The notes: generated from the letters alone by a model not told the origin. DNA of 64,000 bases from Pomphorhynchus laevis (GCA_012934845.2 WNNJ02002642.1:1-64000), one strand, 5' to 3'. Positions 40,401 to 51,908 are shown, numbered from the stretch's first letter. Program-made: numbers and translations.

Positions 40401-43400
40401 ATTTATTCAAAATCATTACATGGACAAATTACTGAAGCCGTCAATTCTTGATTTGAGTCCTGATCAACACTCATGTACTTTTGAATGGAATCATTGGTAC
40501 AAAAAATTCGAAGCGCTTTTACGATTAATTGATACGGTTACTGAACCTCAAAAATACGATCTTCTGGTCAATCACGTGACTACATCAGTCTTCGAATTAA
40601 TGGACGGTTGTGAATCCTACAATGATGCAATAACTGCACTCAAAAAAGCATTTCAGAAAGAAACAAGCGACGTTTACCTTCGTCATAAACTTCGTAGTTT
40701 ACGTCAAGAATCAACGTAAACAGTCGATCAATACATTCGATCATTGGAATCCCTCGGTAAGCAGGTGGTTTTTCAAAGCTACAACCTCTGACGAACTGAT
40801 TTATTTTTACGTGACATTTGTTGCCAAATTTCTTCACAACTTACTCGTTAGCGGCTACTTGAGGCACTTACGCTTACTAAAGAAGGCGCCTATAAACTTG
40901 CGTGAGTCATTGAATCTGCTCACTATCAAGCTTCGTCCTTCAATCAATTAAATACCGAAAATCCGTCAATTAACAATATAGACGTGCCACAATCATCTGA
41001 TGATCTCATTGACGATAAACCAGTTTTGGACCTATGTGCTATATCCTGAAATAGTCCTAAATGTTTCTTCTGGAAAACATGAAACATTCACGATCTATCT
41101 GCCCTGCTCGTAACGTACACTGTAGAATATGCTACAAACAAGGCCATTTTGCAAACGTTTGCAGGTCAAAACATCCAATATCCTCAGCTGTAATTGCATC
41201 TGCTATCTTTAATGTAACCATGAATAATTTGACCAAACCGAAAGAGTATCAAACTACTATCAATGGTCAGCTCTGCCAGACACTACTTAATAGTGGAAGT
41301 GCAATTAATCTGATTCGAAATGATCTTTTAGAAAAGTGCAAACTTACTGTACTTCCTTCCGACTTAAAAGTTAGCATGGCTTCATCCAGATATAAATGCT
41401 CATTGAGAGGCATGGTCTGCTGTACAATTCGATTTATGGAGAAAGAATATCCTAATACACAGTTCTTTGTCCTTCCAAACTTAGTGACCGATGTAATGCT
41501 TGGTATACCTTTTATGAATCTCCACTCAGCGGTAACGATGAACCTCGGAGGAAAATAACCTAATATTCACGTTAATTCAATATATGCTATTATCAAGATT
41601 GAACCGCCTTCGCTATTCCCTTTTTGACGAACGATGTTCATCCAATTTCTATCCCGTCCCGTAGAAGAAACTCAGAAGACCAAGCTTTTATTGCAGCTGA
41701 AGTAGAATCTCTCTTGGAAGATAACATCATCGAGCATAGTAATTCGCCGTGTAGATCCCAAGTTGTTCTAGTACAATCTAAACAAAAGACTAGAATGGTA
41801 ATAGACTACAGTTAGACCATCAACATATTCACAATATTAGACGCGTTTCCTCTGCCTAGAATTGACGATATAATTGATCGACTCTCACTGTCCCGTGTTG
41901 TCAGTCGTATCGACTTCAAACGAGCATATTATCAAATTCCTATACGTATTGAAGATCGAGAGTATACAGCTTTTGAGGCAGCCGGAGAACTTTTCCAATT
42001 CAAGTGTATGCCGTTTGGCCTCACAAACGCAGTCGTAGCCTTTCAACGAGTGATGTCTCAGATTATTAAGAATGAACAACTTTCATTAACATTCTACTAT
42101 TTGGATGATGTGGATATTGCTGGAAAAACAAGAGAAGATCATGATAAAAATCTGAATCGATTCAAAGAAGTTGTACAGCGCTATAATCTTGAATTCAACG
42201 ATGAAAAATGTGTAATTAATTCCACTGATATTTGCCTTTTTTGGATATCAAATCAAATATGGATTGATCTCTCCTGATCGAATCCGCGTACAACCGATCA
42301 TGAGCTTACCTGAGCCTACCAACTCCAGAGAGTTGAAACGTATCATTGGCCTGTTTACTCACTATTCTAGATGAATAAAAGGGTTTTCAAAAGTAGTTTA
42401 CCCATTGGCGAATACAGAATTTCCGTTATTATCCGATGCTAGAGATTCCTTTCAAGAACTGAAAGAGCAATTGTCATCTGCTACTCTTTCGGCAATCGAT
42501 TTATCTGAACATTTTGTCTTAGAAACTGATGCTTCCGATTATGCTATTGGTGCTACTCTTTCACAAAACGAAAAGCCTGTTGCTTTTTTTCAAGAACACT
42601 ACATAAGAATGCCAAACGCTACTCAGCGATTGAAAAAGAAGCCTTAGCTCTAATCGAAGCCGTTCGATATTGGAGGCATTATCTTACAGGGCGAGTATTT
42701 ACCATTGTCACTGATCAACGAGCAGTTTCTTATATATTCACTCAATCATGTCGCAGTAAAAAAATTTCATTTTTGTCATCAAAAATGACAAAATGGAGCG
42801 ATGGCGTATTACAATACTGTTTTGATATATCTTATCGTCGAGGACAAGAAAACGTAGCTGCTGATGCTCTTTCACGAGTTGCTATTAACAGTATTACTGA
42901 CGATTTATTCAAATTACAGGATTTACATAAACATATGTGTCATCCGGTATAACACGTCCATGGCATTATATAAAACTCAAAAACTTGCCTACTCAATAGA
43001 TGACGTACGTCAAATATCGCGTAACTGCAATAGTCGTGCGGTTCTAAAGCCGAATTTTTATCAACCTCCTAGTTCTACCTTAGTCAAATATACTAGTCCC
43101 TTTGAACGACTATATATTGATTTCAAGGGACCTTTGCCAAGTAATAATCGTCAAAAGTTTCTACTTGTAATTATCGATTAGTATAGTCGATTCCCCTTTG
43201 CATTTCCATGCGTAGATACGTCGTCCAAAACAGTCATCAATTGCTTAACTCAAATCTTCACAATTTTTGGCTTGCCCGATAACATTCACACGGATAGAGG
43301 AACTTGTTTTACCTCCACCGATTTCCGTCGTTTCCGTTTACAAAAAGGAGTATTACTATCTCACTCTACACCATATCATCCCTCTTCCAATGGACAAGTC

Positions 43401-44047
43401 GAAAAGTACAATGGGATGATTTGGAAAGCAATTTCCCTGCGGTTGCATGATTTTTCATTGCCTCTTGAAAAGTGGCCAACGATTCTGCCTGACGCATTGC
43501 ATTCAATTCGATCGTTACTATGGACCACTACTAATGAAACTCCTCATTCAAGATTTTTCAAATTCAGCAGACGAACCGAAAACGGAATTTCCTTGCCAGA
43601 GTGGTTAATAGGCTCTAATGACGTATATGTCAAGCATTTTGATCGTCAAACAAAGTACGAAGTACCTGTTGAACTCGCGAAATTAATTCACGCTAATTCC
43701 AATTATGCAATTATTAAACGAGAAAATGGTTGTCAGGACACTATATCAACACAATACTTATCGAGATGTCCCAGTACTATCAAATCATCCGATTTTCAGA
43801 ACGCTCAACCAGAAATACATCAGGCTTCTCAAGAGATACATGAACGTACATTCTCTAATTATGGTAATCATAATTCGGATGATTTTCCGATTCCAACAGA
43901 CGTAAATCCAAATGCCTTTCATAAGTCCGATGACGAAGAATTTGCGCCAGGTTATAAAATGAACGATATACAGAGCATGCAATTCAGAAGGTCGTCAAGA
44001 AAAACTAAACAACCTTCATATCTCAAAGACTATATTGCTGCGGTAAA

Positions 44048-44146
44048 TGTTATGAAACTATAAACTATTGATCTAACTTCTATTTCTAGATGATTTTGAA
44101 TAAAGCCTTTTAAATCTCTATTTGTTCGATTCTAATTATCGGTTCA
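44048..44146 (+). repeat. 3' LTR of the Ty3 element
   Basis: The partner LTR; the last integrase-region codons read into its first bases. It has the same TG...CA ends. Confidence 0.88.
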
Positions 44147-44686
44147 ATTCCAAATTTTTCCTCTCAGTTCCAGATTTTTTTCTGTCAGCTCCGATCGCTA
44201 CGCTTGCGGATTGAGCTTAATCTCTTGATTAAGCTTGATGCAAACGGATCAAGCTTCATAACCTCATTCAACACCTCATCAACTTTGAGTGTACGAACAC
44301 AATACCGATGTGCAATCGGAACATACTTCTAACTAAAGTCACACTCTTTTTCAGTAATCGAAGCCTATAGTGAGATGCTATCGGCTAAATGTTGGGCGAT
44401 AATAGACGGTTCGTTAAAGTCTCTGCTGGCGTTTGAATTGAGCTAATTGCGGTGACAAGAATTTTGTTATTTCTTACATATAACCTCGGGTTCAAAGGTG
44501 CTTTGAACCCGTTTTTAAACGGTGCTTACCAAAACCGTCTATGGTTCAAAGGTGCTTCCCTGGCGATACCCTCTTCGTACGAATAGCGTTTCTGAAATTT
44601 TAGCATATTGCATAAGTTCCGAGTAAATAGTTCCTCCTGTTGACATCTATTTTTCCTGTCAGCTCCAGATTTTTCCTGTCAGTTCC
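44147..44686. other. Noncoding interval between LTRs
   Basis: No gene. TTCCTGTCAGTTCCAGATTTT-type short repeats occur at both ends (about 44160-44200 and 44650-44686), suggesting a local duplication. A segment near 44620-44650 resembles the GTTCCTCCTGATGAC motif of the AT-rich dispersed repeat. Confidence 0.5.
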
Positions 44687-44785
44687 TGTTATGAAACTAT
44701 AAACTATTGATTTAACTTCTATTTGTAGATAATTTTGAATAAAGCCTTTTAAATTTCTATTTGTTCGATTCTAATTATCGGTTCA
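44687..44785 (+). repeat. Solo LTR of the same Ty3 family
   Basis: A third 99-bp copy with the same ends and no internal region, 540 bases beyond the 3' LTR. It probably arose by recombination between the LTRs of an earlier insertion. Confidence 0.85.
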
Positions 44786-45724
44786 AAGATCTTGATTAAA
44801 TGAAATAAACTTAAAAGGTTTACATTGAAAATAATAAGTTGATAAGTCACCTTGATGATAAGGAAACCAACGTGCTTGGTAATAACGCTTCAAAACAGAA
44901 GACTTACAAAATGCGATCAAGAGTGGTTGAAAATTTAGAATTATATAATTTAGACTAATCGTCCGTTGATAGTGAGGCACAAAGTGAGTCAGTGAGATAG
45001 ACGAGAGTGAAATAGTGTAGTAGATGACAGTTAAGATCAGCTTCCTCGACGGACGGTAGAAATTATTTTGAGGAAGTTTGAGTATGTTTGAAGTATTGAA
45101 GGAAAGTGTAACAAGAAATTAATCGAGAATATTTTTATCGCATATTGAGGAATATTATTTGATGTTAAATGAAATGACAATGATCTCAAGAAAACAACCA
45201 AATACACGTGTCGGCATAGACGAGAATGTATTAAACGATAACTAAAGTAGATTCAGTGAACTGATCTGATAGTTGTGGAATATATAGTTGTGGAATAAAG
45301 AATTTTATTCTTTATCGGAATAGAAACGATTAACTGATCATTTGCATAATATTGTAATCTTAACTTTATCAAAATAGATTTCAATATATATTTCAGAATA
45401 AATAATTTAAATAATTGTCATCATTCTTCCATTCTCGTTAGACTTTTGTAATGTATTGGCTGGGTGCTAAATGACACCATTCTTTCCATGATCCCTATAA
45501 AACAAAGAAAAAATACATTCGAATTAATCTAATTAATTCATTATAATTAATAAATACAATAAAATTTAAGTCCTAAATTAATCAATAAAATTAAAAAATA
45601 ATTTTAAGGTAATTTAGATAAAATGTAAAACAGCTATCATAAATTTATAATATTGTATTTCTTATAGGATATATACGAGCTTATCTCTTATTTCGACGAT
45701 TTCTCTTGTCAACTTCGTTAAGAT
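44786..45724. other. Unassigned AT-rich DNA
   Basis: Nothing recognisable. The ORF at 44783-44980 (-) lacks family features. Confidence 0.5.
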
Positions 45725-46612
45725 AATTTTTTTACAGCAGAGCTTGCACATGTAACAAACGGGCAAGCTTTGTTGGTCATTTTATTGAATTCAAATAGAA
45801 AACTATTAAACTGAAAGTTTTAATAGATAATATAATCAAATTATTATAAGTCACTGTTCTATAATGGATAAAAAGAGTATAATAGTTGAATCAGATAATA
45901 ATACTATACCTATATTATATTGGAATCCAAAATTACATAAAAATCCAATAAAACCTAGGTTCATATGTAGTGCGTTTAAATGTACATTAAAACCACTTTC
46001 TGTCTATATGAATAAAATACTTAAAGTAATTAAAGCACACTTTAAAAAATATTGCAAGGTAATCGAAATTAATACTGGTATAAAACACTATTTCAGTATT
46101 AATTCTACAAAAGAATTGTTAGAACACATAAAAGGAATAAACTTTCAAAAGACTTTTTTATAGTTTACAGTTTCAATTTTCACATATGTATCGATATAAA
46201 TGCAAAATACACGATAACGTACATTGTGCAATTAAAACCAAAATATTAAACGTTAAATGATAAAATATTAAATTTACATAAATCTAAAGTATTTAATTGC
46301 AGCAATATTACCAAAACGTTATATAATAGTTTATAAAGTCGAATAATAAGAACGTTTAGTAGATATTAAAGAAGCGTTAGTAAAATTAATTAATCTTATA
46401 TTCGGAAAAATATATACATATATATGTTATAATAACTATAACGCCTATCTAACAAAAATTAAACCATCAAATAAATACAATTTTTTTACAGCAGAGCTTG
46501 CACATTTAACAAACGGGCAAGCTTTGTTGGTCATTTTATTGAATTCAAATAGAAAACTATTAAACTGAAAATTTTAATAGATAATATAATCCAATTATCA
46601 TAAGTCATTGTT
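45725..46612 (+). mobile_element. PLE-like RT fragment between direct repeats
   Basis: A 133-bp direct repeat (45725-45858 and 46481-46612, starting TTTTTTACAGCAGAGCTTGC) flanks an RT scrap. The 99-residue frame 45864-46163 encodes ILYWNPKLHKNPIKPRFICS, LKPLSVYMNKILKVIKAHF and IKHYFSINSTKELLEHIKG, matching the scrap at 2225-2690 and continuing further. The direct repeats could be pseudo-LTRs, as found in PLE insertions. The interval 46165-46480 has no gene. Clade placement is tentative. Confidence 0.65.
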
Positions 46613-46734
46613 CAAATGACTTATATGACTTCATATGCAATAACTTAACGACTTCATATTAATGACTTAATGAGTTCATTATAATGACTTATAAGGATTT
46701 AAATATAAACATAACATATGAATGCAGGATTTAA
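46613..46734. other. AT-rich spacer
   Basis: TGACTTAATGACTTCATA-type short repeats. No gene. Confidence 0.5.
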
Positions 46735-48135
46735 ATTAAATTATAAAAACGTATCCGACAAAGGGATCCTGTGAGAAAGCAAGCAGCGACAGCAATTAAA
46801 ATTCCTGCCGAATAAAATTAGGATGATCCGGAAAGCACGTTGTTAGTTTAAAGAGGCTATGCCCATGCTACTACGTTAGCAAATTCTCGGAGATGCCTTT
46901 TAAATATATCACAAGGCAGCCGAAACGACTGATGGTAGTTCACCCTACTAATGAGTGCTGCCGGCTACCATCAGATCATCTAGGAGTGATAAGGAAGTCT
47001 GCTCTGCATGTAATCGAACTCCGGTTTTTGGCAAAAAAATTTACAATTATGAAACTGAAGCTTTTTAGCTCCCGGAGCACAGTTTTACACATTCTACGAT
47101 TAAATTATAAAAACGTATCCGACAAAGGGATCCTGTGAGAAAGCAAGCAGCGACAGCAATTAAAATTCCTGCCGAATAAAATTAGGATGATCCGGAAAGC
47201 ACGTTGTTAGTTTAAAGAGGCTATGCCCATGCTACTACGTTAGCAAATTCTCGGAGATGCCTTTTAAATATATCACAAGGCAGCCGAAACGACTGATGGT
47301 AGTTCACCCTACTGATGAGTGCTGCCGGCTACCATCAGATCGTCTAGGAGTGATAAGGAAGTCTGCTCTGCATGTAATCGAACTCCGGTTTTTGGCAAAA
47401 TTTACAATTATGAAACTGAAGCTTTTTAGCTCCCGGAGCACAGTTTTACACATTCTACGATTAAATTATAAAAACGTATCCGACAAAGGGATCCTGTGAG
47501 AAAGCAAGCAGCGACAGCAATTAAAATTCCTGCCGAATAAAATTAGGATGATCCGGAAAGCACGTTGTTAGTTTAAAGAGGCTATGCCCATGCTACTACG
47601 TTAGCAAATTCTCGGAGATGCCTTTTAAATATATCACAAGGCAGCCGAAACGACTGATGGTAGTTCACCCTACTGATGAGTGCTGCCGGCTACCATCAGA
47701 TCGTCTAGGAGTGATAAGGAAGTCTGCTCTGCATGTAATCGAACTCCGGTTTTTGGCAAAAAAATTTACAATTATGAAACTGAAGCTTTTTAACTCCCGG
47801 AGCACAGTTTTACACATTCTACGGTTAAATTATAAAAACGTATCCGACAAAGGGATCCTGTGAGAAAGCAAGCAGCGACAGCAATTAAAATTCCTGCCGA
47901 ATAAAATTAGGATGATCCGGAAAGCACGTTGTTAGTTTAAAGAGGCTATGCCCATGCTACTACGTTAGCAAATTCTCGGAGATGCCTTTTAAATATATCA
48001 CAAGGCAGCCGAAACGACTGATGGTAGTTCACCCTACTGATGAGTGCTGCCGGCTACCATCAGATCGTCTAGGAGTGATAAGGAAGTCTGCTCTGCATGT
48101 AATCGAACTCCGGTTTTTGGCAAAATTTACAATTA
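46735..48135 (+). repeat. Tandem array of about 363-bp units
   Basis: Nearly four units starting at AAATTATAAAAACGTATCCG (about 46737, 47101, 47462, 47827); spacing 361-365, differing by single bases and an AAAA indel. Each unit holds an 80-codon frame starting MPFKYITRQPKRL (46893, 47257, 47618, 47982) and a pseudoknot-forming segment (for example 47279-47338). The last unit is cut at 48135 by a PLE end. A diverged single unit is at 55812-56150. The frame is conserved only because the array is homogeneous; coding is not established. Confidence 0.9.
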
Positions 48136-48208
48136 TATATATAATATTTCTCCTGTTCAAAGGAGAAATAGAACGACCAGGAAAGAACAAACTGATTTTT
48201 ATAAGACG

Positions 48209-48230
48209 TTTCGGCCGAAGCCTTCTTCAA
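48209..48230 (-). ncRNA. Hammerhead-like core at PLE copy 2 end
   Basis: Minus strand: TTGAAGA (C to T at the first core base), stem II GGC-TTCG-GCC, GAAA. One invariant base is changed. Confidence 0.5.
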
Positions 48231-48262
48231 TCTAGAATAAACAATACACATGTCACAATAAT

Positions 48263-48781
48263 TTAAAAAATACAAGTGAAAAAGCCGTCGTATGTGAGTG
48301 TTTGCCAGTGATAAACATGTTCCGCATTTAGACCATTGGGACTGTCATTAAATATTCTACCAACAATCTTTTGTTCATACGCTTTTCTCGTTATTGTATC
48401 GCTCAAGTTGCAATCAACAATAATGTACTTCATACAATCTAGCGTACCATGTGAGATCGCGTGCTCAATCACTTTATCGTTGCATCGCCTATGTTTATAT
48501 TGCGAGCGTCGTAAGTTACTTCGTCGGGCCATTGTTAGCGATGTCTCTCCGACATATTGTGTCTGACATATCTCACACTGAGCGACATACACTATTCCCG
48601 TTGATTTACAATTAGCATCATTCATTACGCTATATATTTGACCTGTCCGAGAACTAGTGTATGTGTCACTTGTCAACATTACACTGCAGGTGGCACATCG
48701 TTTGTCAATACATGGTCGTGACACTCTTGTAGATTGATGACTACGTAGCAGCTGTCTTATGTTTCTACTAGTAGGAAGCAT
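48263..48781 (-). CDS. PLE GIY-YIG endonuclease (copy 2)
   Basis: 172 residues. CIDKRCATCSVM gives the zinc-type cysteines upstream of the nuclease. IVYVAQCEICQTQYVGETSL carries the GIY-YIG-type core (IVYVAQ...YVGET), with NLRRSQYKHRR as the following basic helix. It matches the plus-strand copy 50885-51376 at nearly every residue. The core residues are intact. Confidence 0.87.
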   Translation of the reverse strand: MLPTSRNIRQLLRSHQSTRVSRPCIDKRCATCSVMLTSDTYTSSRTGQIYSVMNDANCKSTGIVYVAQCEICQTQYVGETSLTMARRSNLRRSQYKHRRCNDKVIEHAISHGTLDCMKYIIVDCNLSDTITRKAYEQKIVGRIFNDSPNGLNAEHVYHWQTLTYDGFFTCIF

Positions 48782-48886
48782 ATGCGTACTTTATTGGTCA
48801 ATTCATCATCCACATCATTGAGTTCTTTTCGAAACGACTCTAAGTAAGGGTGAAATGGCAATATCACTGTTGCATCCGGTTTTTTG

Positions 48887-49114
48887 CTATGTCTTTTTTA
48901 GTGCTGTCTGTCGCGTCATTCTTCTTACCGCCTGACATTCTTTGTTAATCACTCTTCGTCTGTAACCCCTCTCTATAAATTCATTAGTCAATCTCGAAAT
49001 ATTACATTCGAAATCACTAGTATTCGAACAAACTCGTTTCAGGCGCAGTGTTTCATTATTAATTATTTTTCGTTTGGTACTCTGAGGATGGTAGCTCGTT
49101 GCGTGGAGGTACAT
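48887..49114 (-). CDS. PLE linker region (copy 2)
   Basis: 75 residues with YLHATSYHPQSTKRKIINNE, LRLKRVCSNTSDFE and FIERGYRRRVINK, the conserved segment between RT and nuclease in PLE proteins (the SYHP...R..R.CS pattern). It is separated from the nuclease frame by a stop. Confidence 0.75.
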   Translation of the reverse strand: MYLHATSYHPQSTKRKIINNETLRLKRVCSNTSDFECNISRLTNEFIERGYRRRVINKECQAVRRMTRQTALKKT

Positions 49115-49252
49115 TGGTACTGATTCTTATTTCCTATAAAATCCTGTTCTGTTTGTGCCGTTAGGATCTTTTGAGATCATAATATCAAGAAAATTTACCC
49201 CATTTTCTGCTACGAATGTCAACTCAAGGTCACAAATTGCCTTAAACTCATT

Positions 49253-49973
49253 TTAAAATCGTTTTAATGACACTTCATTTCCTGGCCACACAAAGAAAAT
49301 ATCGTCGATATAACGACAAAATAGTAGTGGCTTTATCTCTGATTTTCTAATCCATTCTTGCTCCATCATGTGCATAAAAATAATCGCATAAGTTGGAGCC
49401 ATCGGAGTGCCCATTGCTGTACCTAATTCCTGTATATAATAAGTTTTCTTATATCGTAAAATATTGTTGAGCAATACCAACTGAGCGGATTGCAAAATTA
49501 TATCTCTTCTTTTTTTCAATTTTCTCTTGTCGTAGGAATTCTGACATTGCTCTTAAACCTTGTACGTTTTTAATGTTCGTATAAAGACTGGCTACGTCAG
49601 CTGTTACCAATATTCCCTCTTTTAGTAGTGAATGTCGAGATTCCTCGAATCTGTTTATAAACTCAACGTTGTTTGCAATGTACGACGGTACTGCTCGAAA
49701 CATCAATGAAAGTTGTGTATGTACACATTTTGATAATTTTTCCGTTGGAGTACCCTTGCAGCTAATAATTGGTCTACCAACGTAAGATCGCGTAGTTTTA
49801 TGAACTTTGGGCAGCATGTAAAAAGCTCCAAACTGATCTCCTGATCGCAGTTGGTCACTTATATCTAGTGTCAAGAGACCTTTAGGCAGTGACTTCTCTA
49901 GATGTTCATTAATTGTCCGCATCGTTTCCTGTATTGTTTCTTTCTCAACCTCCCGGTAAGTCGGAGAATTCAA
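49253..49973 (-). pseudogene. PLE reverse transcriptase (copy 2), two frames
   Basis: 49973-49449 encodes GAFYMLPKVHKTTRSYVGRP and VTADVASLYTNIKNVQGL (motif A). The frame then shifts, and 49519-49253 encodes LGTAMGTPMAPTYAIIFMHM and FCRYIDDIFFVWPG (catalytic box with both Asp). The RYIDD box is intact here, unlike in copy 1. One frame change near 49480 separates the two. Confidence 0.85.
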
Positions 49974-50088
49974 TTGTTTCCCTTTGTCTGCTTTCGTTAC
50001 GATTAAATTCTATCTTTTCTTCAACTTTTCAATATTTTTAATTACATTTTCATTCAATATCGGCTTTTGCACTGTTTTTAAATACTTC

Positions 50089-50604
50089 TCAGTATATAAA
50101 AATACTGAGACTCTTAAATACTCTTAAAATACTGTTAACTCTTTCCAGGTGGGTAAAGGTATCTTTAATTGTATCCAACAGGCCTACAGACTGTTTAATA
50201 GCTCGGTGAATGTCGTATCTTTCATAAACTCCGGTGTAAGGTACATAGTTCAGCCCAAGGTTCAACATGTAGGCTTCATATCGTGAAACTACGATACCCT
50301 CTGATTTTTCCACCTTGTAGTCTGCTACTGGGTAACTACCAACAATCTGTTGTTCATACGTTTTTCTCGTTATTGTATCGCTCAAGTTGCAATCAACAAT
50401 AATGTACTTCATACAATCTAGCGTACCATGTGAGATCGCGTGCTCAATCACTTTATCGTTGCATCGCCTATGTTTATATTGCGAGCGTCGTAAATTATTT
50501 CGTTGGACCATTGTTAGCGATGTCTCTCCGACATATTGTGTCTGACATATCTCACACTGAGTGACATACACTATTCCCGTTGATTTACAATTAGCATCAT
50601 TCAT
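50089..50604 (-). CDS. Chimeric frame: PLE nuclease joined to PLE N-terminus
   Basis: 171 residues. The first 88 (to about 50340) are a GIY-YIG nuclease lacking its C-terminus (CEICQTQYVGETSLTMVQR); after YEQQIVG the reading passes directly into a PLE N-terminal region (RYEAYMLNLGLNYVPYTGVY). This is a head-to-tail tandem junction: the end of one element read into the start of the next, with the hammerhead and leader deleted between them. It is probably not a working protein. Confidence 0.75.
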   Translation of the reverse strand: MNDANCKSTGIVYVTQCEICQTQYVGETSLTMVQRNNLRRSQYKHRRCNDKVIEHAISHGTLDCMKYIIVDCNLSDTITRKTYEQQIVGSYPVADYKVEKSEGIVVSRYEAYMLNLGLNYVPYTGVYERYDIHRAIKQSVGLLDTIKDTFTHLERVNSILRVFKSLSIFIY

Positions 50605-50884
50605 TACGCCATATATTTGACCTGTCCGAGAACTATTGTTCGAATACTAGTGATTTCGAATGTAATATTTCGAGATAGACTAATGAATTCATAGAGAGGG
50701 GTTACAGACGAAGAGTGATTAACAAACAATGTCAGGCGGTAAGAAGAATGACGCGACAGACAGCACTGGAAAAGACAGAGCAAAAACCGGATGCAACAGT
50801 GATATTGCCATTTTACCCTTACTTAGAGTCGTTTCGAAAAGAACTCAATGATGTGGATGATGAATTGACCAATAAAGTACGCAT

Positions 50885-51376
50885 ATGCTTCCTACTAGTA
50901 GAAACATAAGACAGCTGCTACGTAGTCATCAATCTACAAGAGTGTCACGACCATGTATTGACAAACGATGTGCCACCTGCAGTGTAATGTTGACAAGTGA
51001 CACATACACTAGTTCTCGGACAGGTCAAATATATAGCGTAATGAATGATGCTAATTGTAAATCAACGGGAATAGTGTATGTCACTCAGTGTGAGATATGT
51101 CAGACACAATATGTCGGAGAGACATCGCTAACAATGGCCCAACGAAATAATTTACGACGCTCGCAATATAAACATAGGCGATGCAACGATAAAGTGATTG
51201 AGCACGCGATCTCACATGGTACGCTAGATTGTATGAAGTACATTATTGTTGATCGCAACTTGAGCGATACAATAACGAGAAAAGCGTATGAACAAAAGAT
51301 TGTTGGTAGAATATATAATGACAGTCCCAATGGTCTAAATGCGGAACATGTTTATCACTGGCAAATACTCACATAA
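50885..51376 (+). CDS. PLE GIY-YIG endonuclease (inverted copy)
   Basis: 163 residues, nearly the same as 48263-48781: CIDKRCATCSVM, IVYVTQCEICQTQYVGETSL, NLRRSQYKHRRCNDK. Differences are few (AQ to TQ, a Cys to Arg late in the frame). The linker frame 50715-50909 precedes it with a small overlap in another frame. Confidence 0.85.
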   Translation: MLPTSRNIRQLLRSHQSTRVSRPCIDKRCATCSVMLTSDTYTSSRTGQIYSVMNDANCKSTGIVYVTQCEICQTQYVGETSLTMAQRNNLRRSQYKHRRCNDKVIEHAISHGTLDCMKYIIVDRNLSDTITRKAYEQKIVGRIYNDSPNGLNAEHVYHWQILT

Positions 51377-51435
51377 GACAGCTTTTTCACTTGTATTTTT
51401 TAAATTATTGTGACATGTGTATTGTTTATTCTAGA

Positions 51436-51457
51436 TTGAAGAAGGCTTCGGCCGAAA
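51436..51457 (+). ncRNA. Hammerhead-like core at the inverted PLE end
   Basis: Same sequence as 48209-48230 on the other strand: TTGAAGA, GGC-TTCG-GCC, GAAA. Confidence 0.5.
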
Positions 51458-51515
51458 CGTCTTATAAAAATCAGTTTGTTCTTTCCTGGTCGTTCTATTT
51501 CTCCTTTGAACAGTA

Positions 51516-51712
51516 AATGGCTGAATCACGTGAAATGATGTGGATGATGAATTGACCAATAAAGTACGCATATGCTTCCTGACTAGTAGAAACATAGGAC
51601 AGCTGCTACGTAGAAATCAATCTACAAGAGTGTCACGACCATGTACTGACAAACGATGTGCCACCTGCAGTGTAATGTTGACAAGTGACACATACACTAA
51701 ATAATGAATATA
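51516..51712 (+). pseudogene. PLE nuclease N-terminal scrap
   Basis: 51538-51705 repeats 50852-51012 (the start of the nuclease reading and its upstream bases), then stops abruptly at unrelated DNA. A third partial copy of the same element end. Confidence 0.7.
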
Positions 51713-51836
51713 TATACATTTGATTTGCGGAAAACTGACACTGTCCCGGATCATCCATTGAATGATACATTAGTAATAATTGTCATAAGTAGATAAAAAA
51801 TTGGAAATGAAGACCAAGAGCAATTTCTTGTAAAGC

Positions 51837-51861
51837 TTTCGGGCTAACTGCCCTTCTTCAG
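51837..51861 (-). ncRNA. Hammerhead core, left arm
   Basis: Minus strand: CTGAAGA, stem II GGGC-AGTTA-GCCC, GAAA. Core intact. Confidence 0.72.
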
Positions 51862-51908
51862 AACATTGTATATTAAAAAAAGTTTGAGATAAAATAACAT
51901 ACAATGTA

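Larger units (their letters stand above)
40302..44146 (+). mobile_element. Ty3-type LTR retrotransposon, fossil, both LTRs present
   Basis: A short-LTR Ty3 (gypsy) element of about 3.85 kb, reminiscent of the mag lineage. LTRs: 40302-40400 and 44048-44146, 99 bp each, starting TGTTA and ending TTCA, differing at about three positions, so the insertion is fairly recent. Parts in order: gag-like capsid region (40420-41000), zinc knuckle and aspartic protease (41061-41560), reverse transcriptase (41620-42400), RNase H (42400-42900), integrase with a chromatin-binding-type tail (42900-44060). It is broken at several places, on the order of eight to ten. Confidence 0.9.
48150..50338 (-). mobile_element. 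Penelope-like element (copy 2)
   Basis: From high to low coordinates: N-terminal region (50338-50089 and on to about 49980), RT (49973-49253, with one frame change near 49480), linker (49114-48887), GIY-YIG nuclease (48781-48263) and a hammerhead-like 3' end (48209-48230). It is the most complete PLE in the window, yet in about five frames. It is followed head to tail by a nuclease piece of another copy (50604-50339), and head to head by an inverted copy of its linker-nuclease-3' end (50637-51515). Confidence 0.88.
50637..51515 (+). mobile_element. Inverted PLE 3' portion (linker, nuclease, hammerhead end)
   Basis: Inverted match to 48150-49035 of copy 2 over about 870 bases. It contains a linker scrap, the nuclease frame and the hammerhead-like 3' end, so the two form a large inverted repeat around PLE copy 2. 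Confidence 0.85.

Noticed and set aside
46735-48135. CRISPR-like or coding array
   Set aside because: Units are adjacent with no spacers, and the 80-codon frame is not kept in the diverged unit at 55812.
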